A stretch of 64,000 bases of DNA from Thalassobacillus sp. CUG 92003 (GCF_013618635.1 NZ_JABLSJ010000005.1:62001-126000), one strand, 5' to 3'; positions 37,924-47,297 are shown, counted from the stretch's first letter. Numbers and translations are program-made. Notes: generated from the letters alone by a model not told the origin.

Positions 37924-38793
37924 ATGAAGAAAATGTCGAGACGAAGTTTCCTGAAAAAAATCTTTGGCAGCTTCCTCACCTTCATCGGATTAAGTGGAGG
38001 TACTTACTATTACGCTCGTTACATTGAACCGGATCTTTTGACGGTTCAAGATACAGTCATTAGCAAAGCTAACATTCCCGACTCTTTTGAAGGGTTTAAA
38101 ATTATTCAATTTTCCGATACACACCTCGGATTTCATTATAATTTAGATCAGCTAAAGAAATTAGCTGAAAAAATCAATCAACTGGAACCTGATCTCATCT
38201 TGTTTACAGGGGATCTTGTCGATGAACCACAATCGTATAACTGGCAAAACGCGCGACTCGTCTCAATTCTCAGTCTACTACATGCACCTCACGGGAAATA
38301 CTGGATCTATGGCAACCATGATCACGGAGGATATGGCACACAAAAAGTGAAGGCTGTGATGCAAGAGAGCGGTTTTAAATTGCTGCAAAATGAACAAACA
38401 TCGATAGCACGTAACGGTGAAGAAATCACGTTGGCAGGGCTGGATGATGTCATGCTCGGTCAGCCCGATATCGAACAAGCACTGCGCGAGAGCAATGAGG
38501 AACGATTTCATCTGCTAATGGTTCATGAACCTGATTACGCTGACAAAGTCCAAAGGTATCCTGTCGATGTTCAACTTTCTGGACACAGCCATGGCGGGCA
38601 AATACAGATTCCCTTACTTGGATACCTCATCACCCCTCCTTATGCGGAAAAATACGTGGAGGGGCACTATACTGTTGGCGATTATCCGTTGAATTTATAT
38701 GTTACACGCGGTATCGGAACTACACGGCTCCCTTATCGACTGCTCTGTCGACCAGAAATCAATATCTATCAACTAAGCAAAGGGGGCGCATAA
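37924..38793 (+). CDS. ykuE: Tat-exported metallophosphoesterase YkuE
   Basis: A 289-residue calcineurin-like phosphoesterase with the N-terminal twin-arginine motif SRRSFLKK (residues 5-12) before a hydrophobic stretch, so it should travel folded through the Tat system. Metal motifs in order: FSDTHLG, FTGDLVDE, GNHDHGGYG, and SGHSHGGQIQIP. B. subtilis YkuE is a known TatAyCy substrate located at the cell wall. Its neighbours ykuF and ykyB match. Confidence 0.93.
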   Translation: MKKMSRRSFLKKIFGSFLTFIGLSGGTYYYARYIEPDLLTVQDTVISKANIPDSFEGFKIIQFSDTHLGFHYNLDQLKKLAEKINQLEPDLILFTGDLVDEPQSYNWQNARLVSILSLLHAPHGKYWIYGNHDHGGYGTQKVKAVMQESGFKLLQNEQTSIARNGEEITLAGLDDVMLGQPDIEQALRESNEERFHLLMVHEPDYADKVQRYPVDVQLSGHSHGGQIQIPLLGYLITPPYAEKYVEGHYTVGDYPLNLYVTRGIGTTRLPYRLLCRPEINIYQLSKGGA

Positions 38794-38896
38794 TGTGCTT
38801 ACAATTTTGTGACGCTCTACGATCTTTCCCCATGCCTGCACACTTTCATGTTAAAATAAGCTTGAGGATTAACGATGATGGAGGAAACACCCCACT

Positions 38897-39472
38897 ATGA
38901 CACGTCAATTTTTTTTAGGTACGGTAGTATTGCTGATCGCATTCTTATCGGCCTGCGGTTCCAAGATTGATAGCAACATGTCAAGAGAGGTTCATTCATT
39001 AAAAGCTACCAATCAAAGCGACGAACCCATAAACATTAAAGAGCATATACAAGGCGAATACGTTATTGCTGATTTTATCTTCACGAATTGCAACACAGTC
39101 TGCCCGCCTATGACAGGAAATATGTCACGGTTGCAGCAACTGATCAAAGACGAAAATCTCGATGCGAAACTCGTTTCGTTCAGTGTGGACCCTGAACGCG
39201 ATACGCCAAAACAGCTAAAGCAATTTGCTGAGCCCTATCAGCCGGATTACGAGATGTGGGATTTTGTGACGGGGTATTCGTTTAAAGACATAAAAGAATT
39301 TTCGATTAAGTCATTCCAATCACCTTTAGAAAAAGATGAAACATCTGATCAGATGTTTCATGGAACAAGTTTTTACTTGATTAACCCTGAAGGAGAGGTC
39401 ATCAAACGTTACAATGGACAAGAAGCTGAAGAAATGCAGAACATTGTAGATGATTTGAATCAAGTGCAATAA
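38897..39472 (+). CDS. SCO1/SenC-type copper chaperone lipoprotein
   Basis: 191 residues with a lipoprotein signal ending AFLSAC (Cys20) and a thioredoxin fold with the copper-binding FTNCNTVCPPM (Cys65, Cys69) and His155 in FHGTSFY. These proteins insert Cu into the CuA site of cytochrome c oxidase; B. subtilis YpmQ is the counterpart. It stands alone between ykuE and ykyB, an insertion relative to B. subtilis. RBS GGAGG lies 12 bases before ATG, slightly long. Confidence 0.9.
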   Translation: MTRQFFLGTVVLLIAFLSACGSKIDSNMSREVHSLKATNQSDEPINIKEHIQGEYVIADFIFTNCNTVCPPMTGNMSRLQQLIKDENLDAKLVSFSVDPERDTPKQLKQFAEPYQPDYEMWDFVTGYSFKDIKEFSIKSFQSPLEKDETSDQMFHGTSFYLINPEGEVIKRYNGQEAEEMQNIVDDLNQVQ

Positions 39473-39614
39473 TACGCCGGTTAAAATTCCGAGTTCCTTG
39501 GCCATATTGTTGGGAGACCGTTCCCTGTCTCGTGGTAAAAGACATTCAACACACATTCAATTTTCAGTACAGCTTTTGATCACATAAACGACGCAATTTA
39601 AAGGGGGGATAACA

Positions 39615-40082
39615 GTGAAAGAAAAACAGACCGTAACGAACCAGGAGCTGGCCGAATCCTTGTTCATAGTCAATCGGCACGCCAAAACCGCACTTGAGCC
39701 CAAACATCTATATGATTTAAAGAAATACACCATCCAAAAACTCCTCCGAGAAAGTCGCGCAAAAAAAATCGGCTTGCATTATTCTGAACACCCTAAGAAG
39801 AGTCAGCAGCACTCTACGCTTCTAATCCAGGTGGGCAACTATTATTTTCATGTCCCAGCCGATAAAAAAGATTTCCAGCAAGTTAAACACTTAGGAAAAG
39901 TCGATCAAAATTTCCGCAATCCAAAACCGAAACTATCGTTGTCACGTGCAAAAAAAACTCTCTACCACTATTTAAACTGGAAAGCACCTCAATCTACTTA
40001 TAACAATTATTATAGTCAGCCTTCCATGTTGGGACGCATGAATGTATCACCGTGGAATAACCGTGGGAAGCGGACAAGATAG
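39615..40082 (+). CDS. ykyB: YkyB family protein
   Basis: A 155-residue basic protein that matches YkyB of B. subtilis as I recall it: LFIVNRHAKTA, then YDLKKYTIQKLL, KKIGLHYSEHPKKSQQHSTLLIQVGNYYFHVP, and LSRAKKTLYHYL. Function is unknown. GTG at 39615 follows GGGGGGAT. Net positive charge suggests nucleic-acid contact, but this is a guess. It precedes cheV, convergently, as in B. subtilis. Confidence 0.9.
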   Translation: MKEKQTVTNQELAESLFIVNRHAKTALEPKHLYDLKKYTIQKLLRESRAKKIGLHYSEHPKKSQQHSTLLIQVGNYYFHVPADKKDFQQVKHLGKVDQNFRNPKPKLSLSRAKKTLYHYLNWKAPQSTYNNYYSQPSMLGRMNVSPWNNRGKRTR

Positions 40083-40110
40083 CGCGTAATAGTCACAAAA
40101 TAGTGAAAGC

Positions 40111-40149
40111 AGACAAGGCCCCTCCTATCTTAAATAAGGAGCCTTGTCT
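40111..40149. terminator. Hairpin between ykyB and cheV
   Basis: AGACAAGGC pairs with GCCTTGTCT with a partly paired interior; T runs are short on both strands. It touches the cheV stop. Confidence 0.6.
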
Positions 40150-40150
40150 G

Positions 40151-41059
40151 TTACAGAATCGTGTCGTCAACCATCTTCACCAATTCCTCGATATCTGGTT
40201 TTGAAACTTGACCATCAGCACCCACCTTTTTTCCTTTATGAATCAAATCTTCCGTAATAAGCGATGAAAAAATTATAACAGGTAAGGCTTGTAACGAAGG
40301 GGTGTTTTTGATGCGGTACGTTAAATGATGCCCATCCATTTGAGGCATCTCAATATCTGTTATGATAAGTTGATACTCATCTACAATGTCTCCCCCTTTA
40401 TCAAGGCAGGCATGTAAATGGTCTAAAGCCTGCTTCCCGTCCGTTTTTATGTCTAAGTGTAGATAACCTGCCTCTTGCAACGTTTCTTTCAGCAAGGAAC
40501 GCAGGAACTCAGAATCTTCCGCAATTAAGATGCGTTTCAGTGAACGTTCCCGATCCTCGTCAGCCTGGATATTTCCGATTTGCAGCCGCGACCCTGGATG
40601 AATGGCAGCTATTATGTGTTCAAAATCAAGTAACAGGACCAATTCTTCCTCTGTCCTAATAACCCCTGTCGTACGTGCAGCTACCCCCTGGTACATATCA
40701 TCAGGTTTTTTTATGTCTTCCCATTTAAAACGGCGGATTCGATTGACGTAATCGACGTGGAAAATAACTTTCATTTGATTAAATTCTGTTAATATAAATT
40801 TACGTTGCGTTTCTGATCTATTCTCTTCATGCCGGTTTAACACCCGAGCCATATCGATTACCGGAATCACTTCTCCTCTCACATCGATAACCCCTTCAAC
40901 AGAAGCATGGGTATGGGGGATCGTTGTTACCGGTCTAACATTCAATATTTCTTTTACTTTTATCACATTGATACCAAGACAATGATCAGCTACTCCAAAT
41001 TCAACTATTTCCAGTTCATTTGTACCACTCTCAAGTAAAATGCCTTCACTGCTATCCAT
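40151..41059 (-). CDS. cheV: Chemotaxis coupling protein CheV
   Basis: A 302-residue fusion of a CheW-like domain (about 15-160; ECGVADHCLGINVIKVKEIL-type, DVRGEVIPVIDM) and a receiver domain (about 175-300) with ILIAEDSEFLR and the phospho-acceptor Asp in LIITDIEMPQMDG. It couples receptors to CheA and, when phosphorylated, aids adaptation. In B. subtilis its neighbour on this side is patA; here 10 kb of other genes intervene. Confidence 0.95.
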   Translation of the reverse strand: MDSSEGILLESGTNELEIVEFGVADHCLGINVIKVKEILNVRPVTTIPHTHASVEGVIDVRGEVIPVIDMARVLNRHEENRSETQRKFILTEFNQMKVIFHVDYVNRIRRFKWEDIKKPDDMYQGVAARTTGVIRTEEELVLLLDFEHIIAAIHPGSRLQIGNIQADEDRERSLKRILIAEDSEFLRSLLKETLQEAGYLHLDIKTDGKQALDHLHACLDKGGDIVDEYQLIITDIEMPQMDGHHLTYRIKNTPSLQALPVIIFSSLITEDLIHKGKKVGADGQVSKPDIEELVKMVDDTIL

Positions 41060-41143
41060 ACCAAAGTTTCCTCATTTCTCTTAACAATTATTGTTTTTCC
41101 CGATGACTCGCTTTATTATATATCGGCAAGTTTTCGTAAACAT

Positions 41144-41222
41144 TAAAAAAAGCTTGCCTCAAACAGTGCCCCGGGCAGACAGGCTCTTGGAAGCCATGGC
41201 GCGGTTGTTTGAAACAAGCCAT
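41144..41222 (-). terminator. Long hairpin with T run past the small membrane protein
   Basis: On the minus strand GGCTTGTTTCAAACA pairs imperfectly with TGTTTGAGGCAAGC across about 40 bases with further G/C pairing inside, then a run of seven T. Confidence 0.65.
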
Positions 41223-41226
41223 TACA

Positions 41227-41418
41227 TTAGTCATTACGAATAATGATATACACGATCAACCCGACTATCGGAAAAACAATCGTAGCAATCAATACAATCA
41301 AGGCATATTCTGGGCTTTTACCGCTACGTTTGGCATCTCGATAAGCCCATATGCTCGTGATAATATTCAATAAAAACAGAATAAATCCGCCTAAAAGAAA
41401 AATAAAAATCCATTCCAT
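41227..41418 (-). CDS. Small two-helix membrane protein (PLDc_N-like)
   Basis: A 63-residue protein with two hydrophobic segments separated by the polar loop AYRDAKRSGKSPEY; ending FPIVGLIVYIIIRND. This resembles the PLDc_N (phospholipase D N-terminal) short membrane proteins. GAGGTG is placed correctly for the ATG at 41418. Role unknown. Confidence 0.7.
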   Translation of the reverse strand: MEWIFIFLLGGFILFLLNIITSIWAYRDAKRSGKSPEYALIVLIATIVFPIVGLIVYIIIRND

Positions 41419-41466
41419 TTGCATCACCTCTTATTAGGATTCTACGCAAATGGAAGGCTACACGTT

Positions 41467-41871
41467 TCACTTATGTTGAATACCTGATTTTGCATGTTTA
41501 GAGCTCTTAAACATGAAGCGTTGTATGAAATGCCAGAATATATAACACGCACCAGATATCGCAATGGCCATTAAGTTTATAGGCCAAAAATGTTCGCGTT
41601 CACTTCCTGATTGAGCTTCAAGAAACCCGTCCATTACCAATAAAAACACAAGTACGACTAAACTTGTCAAAACGTAATTAAGCAACATGGACCACTCCAT
41701 ATGCATAAACCAACGGATTACAGGCTTCCCTATCCAAAGCAAACAAAGCATGAGCACTAGAATCAGAGTAAACTGAACATATACAGGCTCAACTCCAATA
41801 ATACGTAAATAATCGTGATTCAGCCAGCTCATATTTGACTTTAACACACTGAAATCAACCAAATCACCCAT
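41467..41871 (-). CDS. Unrecognised integral membrane protein
   Basis: 134 residues with three hydrophobic segments (about 29-50, 61-82, 93-115) and a basic C-terminal tail ending KHAKSGIQHK. I recognise no family. ATG at 41871 has AAAGGTGG upstream. It probably shares a transcript with the small membrane protein that follows 40 bp further on. Confidence 0.65.
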   Translation of the reverse strand: MGDLVDFSVLKSNMSWLNHDYLRIIGVEPVYVQFTLILVLMLCLLWIGKPVIRWFMHMEWSMLLNYVLTSLVVLVFLLVMDGFLEAQSGSEREHFWPINLMAIAISGACYIFWHFIQRFMFKSSKHAKSGIQHK

Positions 41872-41990
41872 ATTAACACCACCTTTACCTACCATTATGG
41901 CAAGAGGGCGGATCGTTTAAACTTACAGATTTCGTTTACTTATTGACCCTCATCTCTGGTATAATCACCCCCATAAGGGAGGAAGACAGG

Positions 41991-42896
41991 ATGAGATGGA
42001 TCATTTCAGTTATAGCAGGAGCGGCCCTATGGGGAACCATCGGGTGGTATGTTCGGGGTTTAGAAGCCAAAGGATTTTCACCTATGGAAATCGTGACGTT
42101 ACGCGTCACATTTGCCTGGTTCTTCTTGAGCCTTTATATCACCAGTCGGGATCGCTCTGCATTAAAGATAAAGCAATTGAAGCATGTGGTTTTTTTTATT
42201 GGGACAGGCATTGGCAGCATCGTGTTTTTTAATTATTGCTTATTTGCCAGCATGTCAATCACCACGATCCCTGTCGCCACCTCCTTATTGTACACAGGAC
42301 CTGCTTTTGTCCTCATTTTCTCAGCTATACTCTTCAAAGAATCATTAACGGTAAGAAAAATATTAGCGTTGGCCCTGACATTAACTGGTGTTACATTTGC
42401 TGTTGGCGCTTTTCCTCCATCGAGTATCAGTTATTCATTTAAAGGGGTTTTGCTTGGCTTGGGTGCTGGATTGGGGTATGGTTTTTACAGCATTTTTTCT
42501 AAATATGCTCAGAATCATTATTCGACATTTACCATTACCTTCTATACATTCTTAATAGCTGCCGTTTCGTTGTTGCCTTTTTTCCCATTTGCAGAAAAAT
42601 GGTCCGTCATCATCAGCAGTGATAGCTTAATGTATGCACTCGGCTTAGGTATCCTACCTACTGCTCTGGCTTATATCCTTTATACGAACGGTCTTGAAAA
42701 AATGGAAGCATCCTCTGCCTCCATTTTGAGTACCATTGAGCCTGTGGTGGCTACGATGATTGGAATGTTTATTTTTAATGAGGCCTTTTCGATCTGGCAA
42801 GCTGTAGGAATGGCGTTCATCATCAGTGCTGTCATTCTAATTGCCCGCCGACGTCGGCCCCAGATCAACAACGTCCCACAGGAAGCCTCATGTTAA
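41991..42896 (+). CDS. EamA/DMT superfamily permease
   Basis: About 301 residues with ten hydrophobic segments in two EamA repeats; [25 protein letters not shown] opens the first, [14 protein letters not shown] the second, and the last ends [23 protein letters not shown]. Members export amino acids or metabolites. AGGGAGG stands eight bases before ATG 41991. Its last nine bases overlap the convergent TSUP gene. Confidence 0.88.
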   Translation: MRWIISVIAGAALWGTIGWYVRGLEAKGFSPMEIVTLRVTFAWFFLSLYITSRDRSALKIKQLKHVVFFIGTGIGSIVFFNYCLFASMSITTIPVATSLLYTGPAFVLIFSAILFKESLTVRKILALALTLTGVTFAVGAFPPSSISYSFKGVLLGLGAGLGYGFYSIFSKYAQNHYSTFTITFYTFLIAAVSLLPFFPFAEKWSVIISSDSLMYALGLGILPTALAYILYTNGLEKMEASSASILSTIEPVVATMIGMFIFNEAFSIWQAVGMAFIISAVILIARRRRPQINNVPQEASC

Positions 42897-43673
42897 TAGA
42901 TCAAGCCAGATTTTGAGGGCAGTTCCTAAAATTAACAGAGCCAATATCATTTGCAACGCTTTAGTCGGGACCCGCTTCCCGACATGCACACCTAAAGGCG
43001 AGGCAATCAAGCTTGCTATGATCATAATGGCAGCCGGCATGTATAGAATCTGACCGGTTAAGACTTTACCCGTTGTCGACCCGATTGAGGAGATAAACGT
43101 AATCGCTAAAGAAGAAGCTATGGTCATGCGAGTGGGAATTTTTAATACTAGCAGCATAATAGGAACCAATATGAATGCCCCGGCAGCCCCTACTATACCT
43201 GCGCCGACTCCAACTAATAAGGCAGCTATAGACGCTATCCACTTATTAAACGTTACAGCCTCAAGCGATTGGTCGTCACTCCCCTTTTTAGGTATGACCA
43301 TCATTACTGCAGCTATCAAGGCCATAACACCATAAACCAAATTGACACCACTATCTGACATGAATTGTGATCCATATCCTCCAATAAAACTGCCAATCAA
43401 AATATTGATACCCATATATAGGATTAACGACTTATTCAAGTACCCGCCTTTTCGGTAAGCCCATACTCCGCCGATCGTTGCGAAAAGAACTTGGATAGCA
43501 CTAATGCCTGAAACTTGATGTGCCGTAAATGCAGTCATACCTACGATGGAAGGAATATAGAGCAACATCGGGTACTTAATAATGGACCCGCCAATCCCGA
43601 CCATCCCTGATACAAATGATCCGGCAAAACCGATAAGAAATATGATGAGTATGAAAAAAATGTCATAGTCCAT
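42888..43673 (-). CDS. TauE/SafE (TSUP) family permease
   Basis: 261 residues with eight hydrophobic segments, opening [24 protein letters not shown] and with the second repeat [24 protein letters not shown], the TSUP mark. Such permeases move sulfite, thiosulfate or organosulfonates; because it ends a reactive-sulfur gene cluster, it may export sulfite or thiosulfate produced there. It stands about 210 bp after the rhodanese-MBL gene, so co-transcription is not certain. Confidence 0.85.
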   Translation of the reverse strand: MDYDIFFILIIFLIGFAGSFVSGMVGIGGSIIKYPMLLYIPSIVGMTAFTAHQVSGISAIQVLFATIGGVWAYRKGGYLNKSLILYMGINILIGSFIGGYGSQFMSDSGVNLVYGVMALIAAVMMVIPKKGSDDQSLEAVTFNKWIASIAALLVGVGAGIVGAAGAFILVPIMLLVLKIPTRMTIASSLAITFISSIGSTTGKVLTGQILYMPAAIMIIASLIASPLGVHVGKRVPTKALQMILALLILGTALKIWLDLLT

Positions 43674-43885
43674 CTATTATCACCTTCTCTACAACGAGCA
43701 CCCGGACATGGGTGCTCTTTAATTAAATTGCTCTTTATAAAATAGGGGAACCCATAAATGTATAAGTCCCCCCAATAGGTCAAGGGGCGGAAAACAGACG
43801 CTTCCTCACCCCTATTCAATAAGTGGAAAATAATTTTATGATCGATCAACAACAACGTAAAATCAGATTGATTTTTACCATCATG

Positions 43886-45019
43886 TTATTCATGGATGGC
43901 GCATCGGTTTGGTCCCAATTCCATATCGTTTTTTTCCTGATGATCCGGGACAAATTTGCCCATGTTTGTTTGTCGGATTTTATCGTAAGCATTGGGCTGC
44001 TGAGGTAAATTTTCTGTCAGCATTCGCCTGAATTCTCGTTCATCCTCTAATTGTAATCCCGGGTTTTTCTCATATAGTTTTCCTAAGGGGGCTGATACCT
44101 CCCCGCCTGTCTTTAATTCTTTAACAAACGCATAGTGAGCTGGCAATACGAGCAATTCTTCAGGTAGCCGTATAAATCGTTGAAATAACGTCTCTTGTAA
44201 ATCAACCGCCCACGCATCTGCTTTCCCTGCCAAATCAGGCCGACCAATAGATGCAACAAAAAGAATATCCCCCGTTAGCAAATAGGCCTCATCTATAATG
44301 AGAGACGTACTGCCAGGTGTATGACCAGGTGAATAAATGGGTTGGACATTGACAGTGGCGGATCCTACTTGGATTTGACTCCTCTCCTCAAGTGCTTCAA
44401 ACCTATATGTTACATCTGTGGCATCACCAGGTGGGAGGTAATACGTACCATTTACTTCATCAGCTAAACTCTTCCCGCCAGAAATGTGATCAGCATGAAG
44501 ATGGGTATCAATAATGTGGGTGATTTGAACATTTCTCTCTTCTGCAAACTTTTGATAAACGTCTATCATACGACTAGGATCAATAACTGCTGCTTCACCT
44601 TCTGAGGAAATAAAATAGGAGAGGCACCCTTTTCCAAGTCGTACGAATTGAAACAACTCTCCTCCTCCCTTCAAGTCAGCAATTTTAACCGGCTCTAAAT
44701 GTTCACTCCAGGCTTTCATGCCACCTTCCAGAGAGAAGACATTTGTGAAACCAGCATCATCAAGCAGCTCCCCTACCAGTTGAGATGAACCGCCCTTAGC
44801 ACAAACGACTATAACCTCTTGATTTTTTGAAATCTTCTCTTCTATGGCGCTGACATCGTCCAGCAAATTAAAATAAGGCTCGTTCATAATCTGAACATGC
44901 TCACCTTCGATCTTCCAATCTTCGAATTCCTCTGTATTTCTGACATCTAAAATAAACGTATCTGATTTGTTTATGATTTTTTTAGCCAATGCATCGGAAT
45001 CTATTATTTCTACAGCCAT
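43886..45019 (-). CDS. Rhodanese-MBL fusion, persulfide dioxygenase-like
   Basis: The 377-residue product has an N-terminal rhodanese domain (1-110) with active Cys73 in VVCAKGGSS, followed by a metallo-beta-lactamase domain (about 115-340) with THLHADH (His173, His175, Asp177, His178), YSPGHTPGS and TGDILF. Such MBL enzymes oxidise glutathione or bacillithiol persulfide to sulfite. In S. aureus CstB the MBL part comes first; here the order is reversed. The C terminus ends RCAIHE, a stray Cys. It follows the TusA-rhodanese gene by 22 bp. Confidence 0.88.
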   Translation of the reverse strand: MAVEIIDSDALAKKIINKSDTFILDVRNTEEFEDWKIEGEHVQIMNEPYFNLLDDVSAIEEKISKNQEVIVVCAKGGSSQLVGELLDDAGFTNVFSLEGGMKAWSEHLEPVKIADLKGGGELFQFVRLGKGCLSYFISSEGEAAVIDPSRMIDVYQKFAEERNVQITHIIDTHLHADHISGGKSLADEVNGTYYLPPGDATDVTYRFEALEERSQIQVGSATVNVQPIYSPGHTPGSTSLIIDEAYLLTGDILFVASIGRPDLAGKADAWAVDLQETLFQRFIRLPEELLVLPAHYAFVKELKTGGEVSAPLGKLYEKNPGLQLEDEREFRRMLTENLPQQPNAYDKIRQTNMGKFVPDHQEKNDMELGPNRCAIHE

Positions 45020-45041
45020 CATTACACTCCTTCCAACTACA

Positions 45042-45617
45042 TTATTGCGTGCCTTGTTCTATTGGACCGTTCCAATCTGACATGCCTGGCACAACATTTT
45101 TTACTTGAGCATAGCCATGATAAGCCAATTTTTGTGCAGCTAAATCACTCCGGCTTCCTGTACGGCATATAACACAAACCTCATATTCTTTAGATACTTC
45201 ATCCAAACGATCTTCTAGTTCACCCAGGGGTATATTTACCGCGCCAGGGATGTGTCCAAATGCGAACTCCGCATGTTCTCTTACATCAATAAGCACAACA
45301 TGATCATCATTCGTCACTCTCGTGCTAAGGTCGTCTAAGCTAAGTCTATCCTGGTGAGCTACGGAGTCAGAGGGTTCAGATTCATCCCCTTTTCTAATGT
45401 AATGCTTGAGGACATCACCTTCTTCAATCGTTCCTAAATAAAGGTGACCGGTGGTATCAGCCCATGCTTTAAGATCAGCCGTAGACCCTCTATCTGTAGC
45501 AAGCACCTCGATTACGTGGCCATGACCAATGCTGTTTAATGCTTTCTTGGTTTTAACAATCGGCATGGGACACGCCATCCCTTTCGTGTCTAACGTGTCA
45601 TTCACATTAATTTCCAT
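45042..45617 (-). CDS. TusA-rhodanese fusion sulfurtransferase
   Basis: 191 residues: a TusA/SirA-like domain (1-76) with sulfur-carrier Cys16 in ACPMP, a short linker, and a rhodanese domain (about 90-190) with active Cys151 in ICRTGSRS. It should move a persulfide between the two domains or from partner proteins, comparable in content to CstA. ATG at 45617 has AAGGAGG upstream. It follows the tusA gene by 25 bp and matches that protein in its first half, so it is probably a duplication plus fusion. Confidence 0.87.
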   Translation of the reverse strand: MEINVNDTLDTKGMACPMPIVKTKKALNSIGHGHVIEVLATDRGSTADLKAWADTTGHLYLGTIEEGDVLKHYIRKGDESEPSDSVAHQDRLSLDDLSTRVTNDDHVVLIDVREHAEFAFGHIPGAVNIPLGELEDRLDEVSKEYEVCVICRTGSRSDLAAQKLAYHGYAQVKNVVPGMSDWNGPIEQGTQ

Positions 45618-45642
45618 CACGCTGCCTCCTTCATTGTCTGCT

Positions 45643-45870
45643 TTAACCTTTTTGAATCCAGAATTTAAACACGCCGCCATCCTCATCACTGTCTATTAAG
45701 TCATGACCGCTTGATTTAGCCCAGGCGGTAAGATCACTTTTGGCTCCATTATCTGTGGCGTGAATTTCGAGCACTTCTCCTGCACGCAATTCCTTCATCG
45801 CCTTTTTCGTTTTGACAAGCGGCATGGGACATGCAACACCTTTTGCATCAAGTACTTTTGCTATATTCAT
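45643..45870 (-). CDS. TusA-family sulfur carrier
   Basis: A 75-residue protein with VACPMPLVKTKKAMKEL, where Cys14 carries the persulfide, and the usual ILHATDNGAKSDLTAW-type middle. ATG 45870 has GGAG seven bases upstream. A CstR-type operator (45892-45907) abuts its likely -10, TATAAT. Confidence 0.9.
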   Translation of the reverse strand: MNIAKVLDAKGVACPMPLVKTKKAMKELRAGEVLEIHATDNGAKSDLTAWAKSSGHDLIDSDEDGGVFKFWIQKG

Positions 45871-45891
45871 AGTAGTTCTCCTTTCCATTAT

Positions 45892-45907
45892 ATACGGTAC
45901 GGGGTAT
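45892..45907 (-). promoter_or_regulatory. CstR-type operator C before tusA
   Basis: ATACGG-TACG-GGGTAT (plus reading): one half is perfect, the other differs in two bases from ATACCC. On the minus strand a TATAAT begins within its final bases. Confidence 0.6.
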
Positions 45908-45933
45908 TAATTTTATTAAAAAAAAAGTAAAAA

Positions 45934-46413
45934 TTAAATGAACAAATTAACATTACCATCTTCCGCTTCTCCTAAATAAGCAGCTACACCACCATATTCA
46001 ATACCGTCAAGCAACTCTCTTTCTTGTAATCCTAGTAAATCCATCGTCATGGTACAGGCTACTAGATTGACTTCTTGCTCTAAAGCCATGTCTATCAATT
46101 CCGGTAAGGGGACTGCATTATGCTTTTTAATGACGTCTTTAATCATCTTTGGACCAAATCCTGCAAAATTCATCTTTGAAATTCCCATTTTGTCAGCGCC
46201 TCTCGGCATCATTTTTGCGAACGCTCGTTCCAGTACATTTTTTTTGAGATGCATCTTTTCACTTTTTCGTAAGGCGTTAAGCCCCCAGAAAGTGTGAAAG
46301 ATTGTAACATCATGATCATAAGCTGCTGCTCCATTCGCAATGATATAAGCAGCCATTGCTTTGTCATATTCCCCGCTGAATAAAATAATATTGGTTTTTT
46401 TCGTATCTGTCAT
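45934..46413 (-). CDS. DsrE/DsrF-like (YrkE-type) sulfur relay protein
   Basis: 159 residues of the DsrE/DrsH-like family: KTNIILFSGEYDKAMAAYIIANGAAAY, FHTFWGLNAL, then VNLVACTMTMDLLG with the likely sulfur-carrying Cys120, then GIEYGGVAAYLGEA. These proteins shuttle persulfide with TusA and rhodanese. ATG 46413 has GGAAAGGA upstream. It stands between cstR and tusA with its own operator, matching the B. subtilis yrk-type cluster. Confidence 0.87.
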   Translation of the reverse strand: MTDTKKTNIILFSGEYDKAMAAYIIANGAAAYDHDVTIFHTFWGLNALRKSEKMHLKKNVLERAFAKMMPRGADKMGISKMNFAGFGPKMIKDVIKKHNAVPLPELIDMALEQEVNLVACTMTMDLLGLQERELLDGIEYGGVAAYLGEAEDGNVNLFI

Positions 46414-46440
46414 ATGAACATCCTTTCCACCTAAAAACAC

Positions 46441-46456
46441 ATACCCACACTGGTAT
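46441..46456 (-). promoter_or_regulatory. CstR-type operator B before the DsrE-like gene
   Basis: ATACCC-ACAC-TGGTAT (plus reading), one mismatch to the symmetric form. On the minus strand TTGCAA lies directly upstream at promoter spacing; the -10 is weak. Confidence 0.6.
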
Positions 46457-46475
46457 ATTTGCAATAAAAAATTTT

Positions 46476-46733
46476 TTAGCGGCTTTTTATAAGTAAATCG
46501 ACCGCTTCATTTATATACTTCTCAGACTCTTGGGTATCATCAAACTCTCGGACACAATCAGCAAGGTTGGAACCGACGATTAAACCAATCGTTCGATCCA
46601 GGGCACTTCGTGATGCTGAAAGCTGCATAATTAATTCCTTGCATTCGCTGTTACCTTCCATCATTTTCAATATGCCCCGCACCTGACCTTCAATCCGTTT
46701 AACTCTGTTTTTCATATCATTTGTATAATTCAT
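46476..46733 (-). CDS. cstR: CstR-type persulfide-sensing repressor (CsoR family)
   Basis: An 85-residue DUF156 protein: four-helix repressor with RIEGQVRGI, Cys31 and Cys60. In copper-sensing CsoR a His stands four residues before the second Cys; here it is Asn56, so copper binding is unlikely and the thiol pair should sense persulfide as CstR does, releasing operators in the sulfur cluster. AGGAG-type sites precede ATG. Its own promoter holds a perfect operator. Confidence 0.88.
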   Translation of the reverse strand: MNYTNDMKNRVKRIEGQVRGILKMMEGNSECKELIMQLSASRSALDRTIGLIVGSNLADCVREFDDTQESEKYINEAVDLLIKSR

Positions 46734-46788
46734 CTTCCTCCTCCCTCCTTTCTTGCAGATTTAGACTTTGCAAATTGCTACACCATAC

Positions 46789-46817
46789 ATAATATACCCC
46801 TACGGGTATGATGTCAA
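46789..46817 (-). promoter_or_regulatory. Promoter of cstR with a perfect operator (A) filling the spacer
   Basis: On the minus strand TTGACA (46817-46812), exactly 17 bp, TATTAT (46794-46789). The spacer contains the perfect inverted repeat ATACCC-N4-GGGTAT at 46794-46809, so a bound repressor would exclude RNA polymerase. This is the best match of the four sites. Confidence 0.8.
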
Positions 46818-46880
46818 CCATACTGAAACATGAAGAGAGGAGTAAAGACGAACGGTCAGATTGAAATAATGTTTAAACCA

Positions 46881-47264
46881 TCAGGAAGCAGCTTCAATAC
46901 AATGGATCAACCTTTCTTCAATATCACGGGCAATCTCTAATACTACGTCATCTCCAACTAGACCGATTAATTCTGTCGGCTTAGGCATTCCAATTTTCGT
47001 TTGATCCCCTTCTTCATAGACCACGATTTTACACGGTAAAAAATATCCGACTAAACGATTCTGATTTAAAACACGTTGCGCTTCTTTCGGATTACACACC
47101 TCTAAAATGCGATATTCCGGTTCAAATTCCAGCCCTTTTTTATGAAGCGTATCTTTTGCATCAAAATCCCATAAAACGCCGAAGTGTGCTTCAGACAAGC
47201 TTGCTTCTAAACTGGAAACCGCTTCTCCAACGCTTTGGTGCGTCTCCACTGTGTAATTGAACAT
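46881..47264 (-). CDS. DUF302 domain protein
   Basis: A 127-residue protein of the DUF302 family: FNYTVETHQSVGEAVSSLEASLSEAHFGVLWDFD, ILEVCNPKEAQRVLNQN, FLPCKIVVYEE. It may bind a small ligand or metal. AAGGAGG is placed well before ATG 47264. It has its own operator (D). In other genomes DUF302 genes sit beside rhodanese clusters. Function unknown. Confidence 0.87.
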   Translation of the reverse strand: MFNYTVETHQSVGEAVSSLEASLSEAHFGVLWDFDAKDTLHKKGLEFEPEYRILEVCNPKEAQRVLNQNRLVGYFLPCKIVVYEEGDQTKIGMPKPTELIGLVGDDVVLEIARDIEERLIHCIEAAS

Positions 47265-47297
47265 AAATAGCCTCCTTAAATAGTAACTGTATACTAT

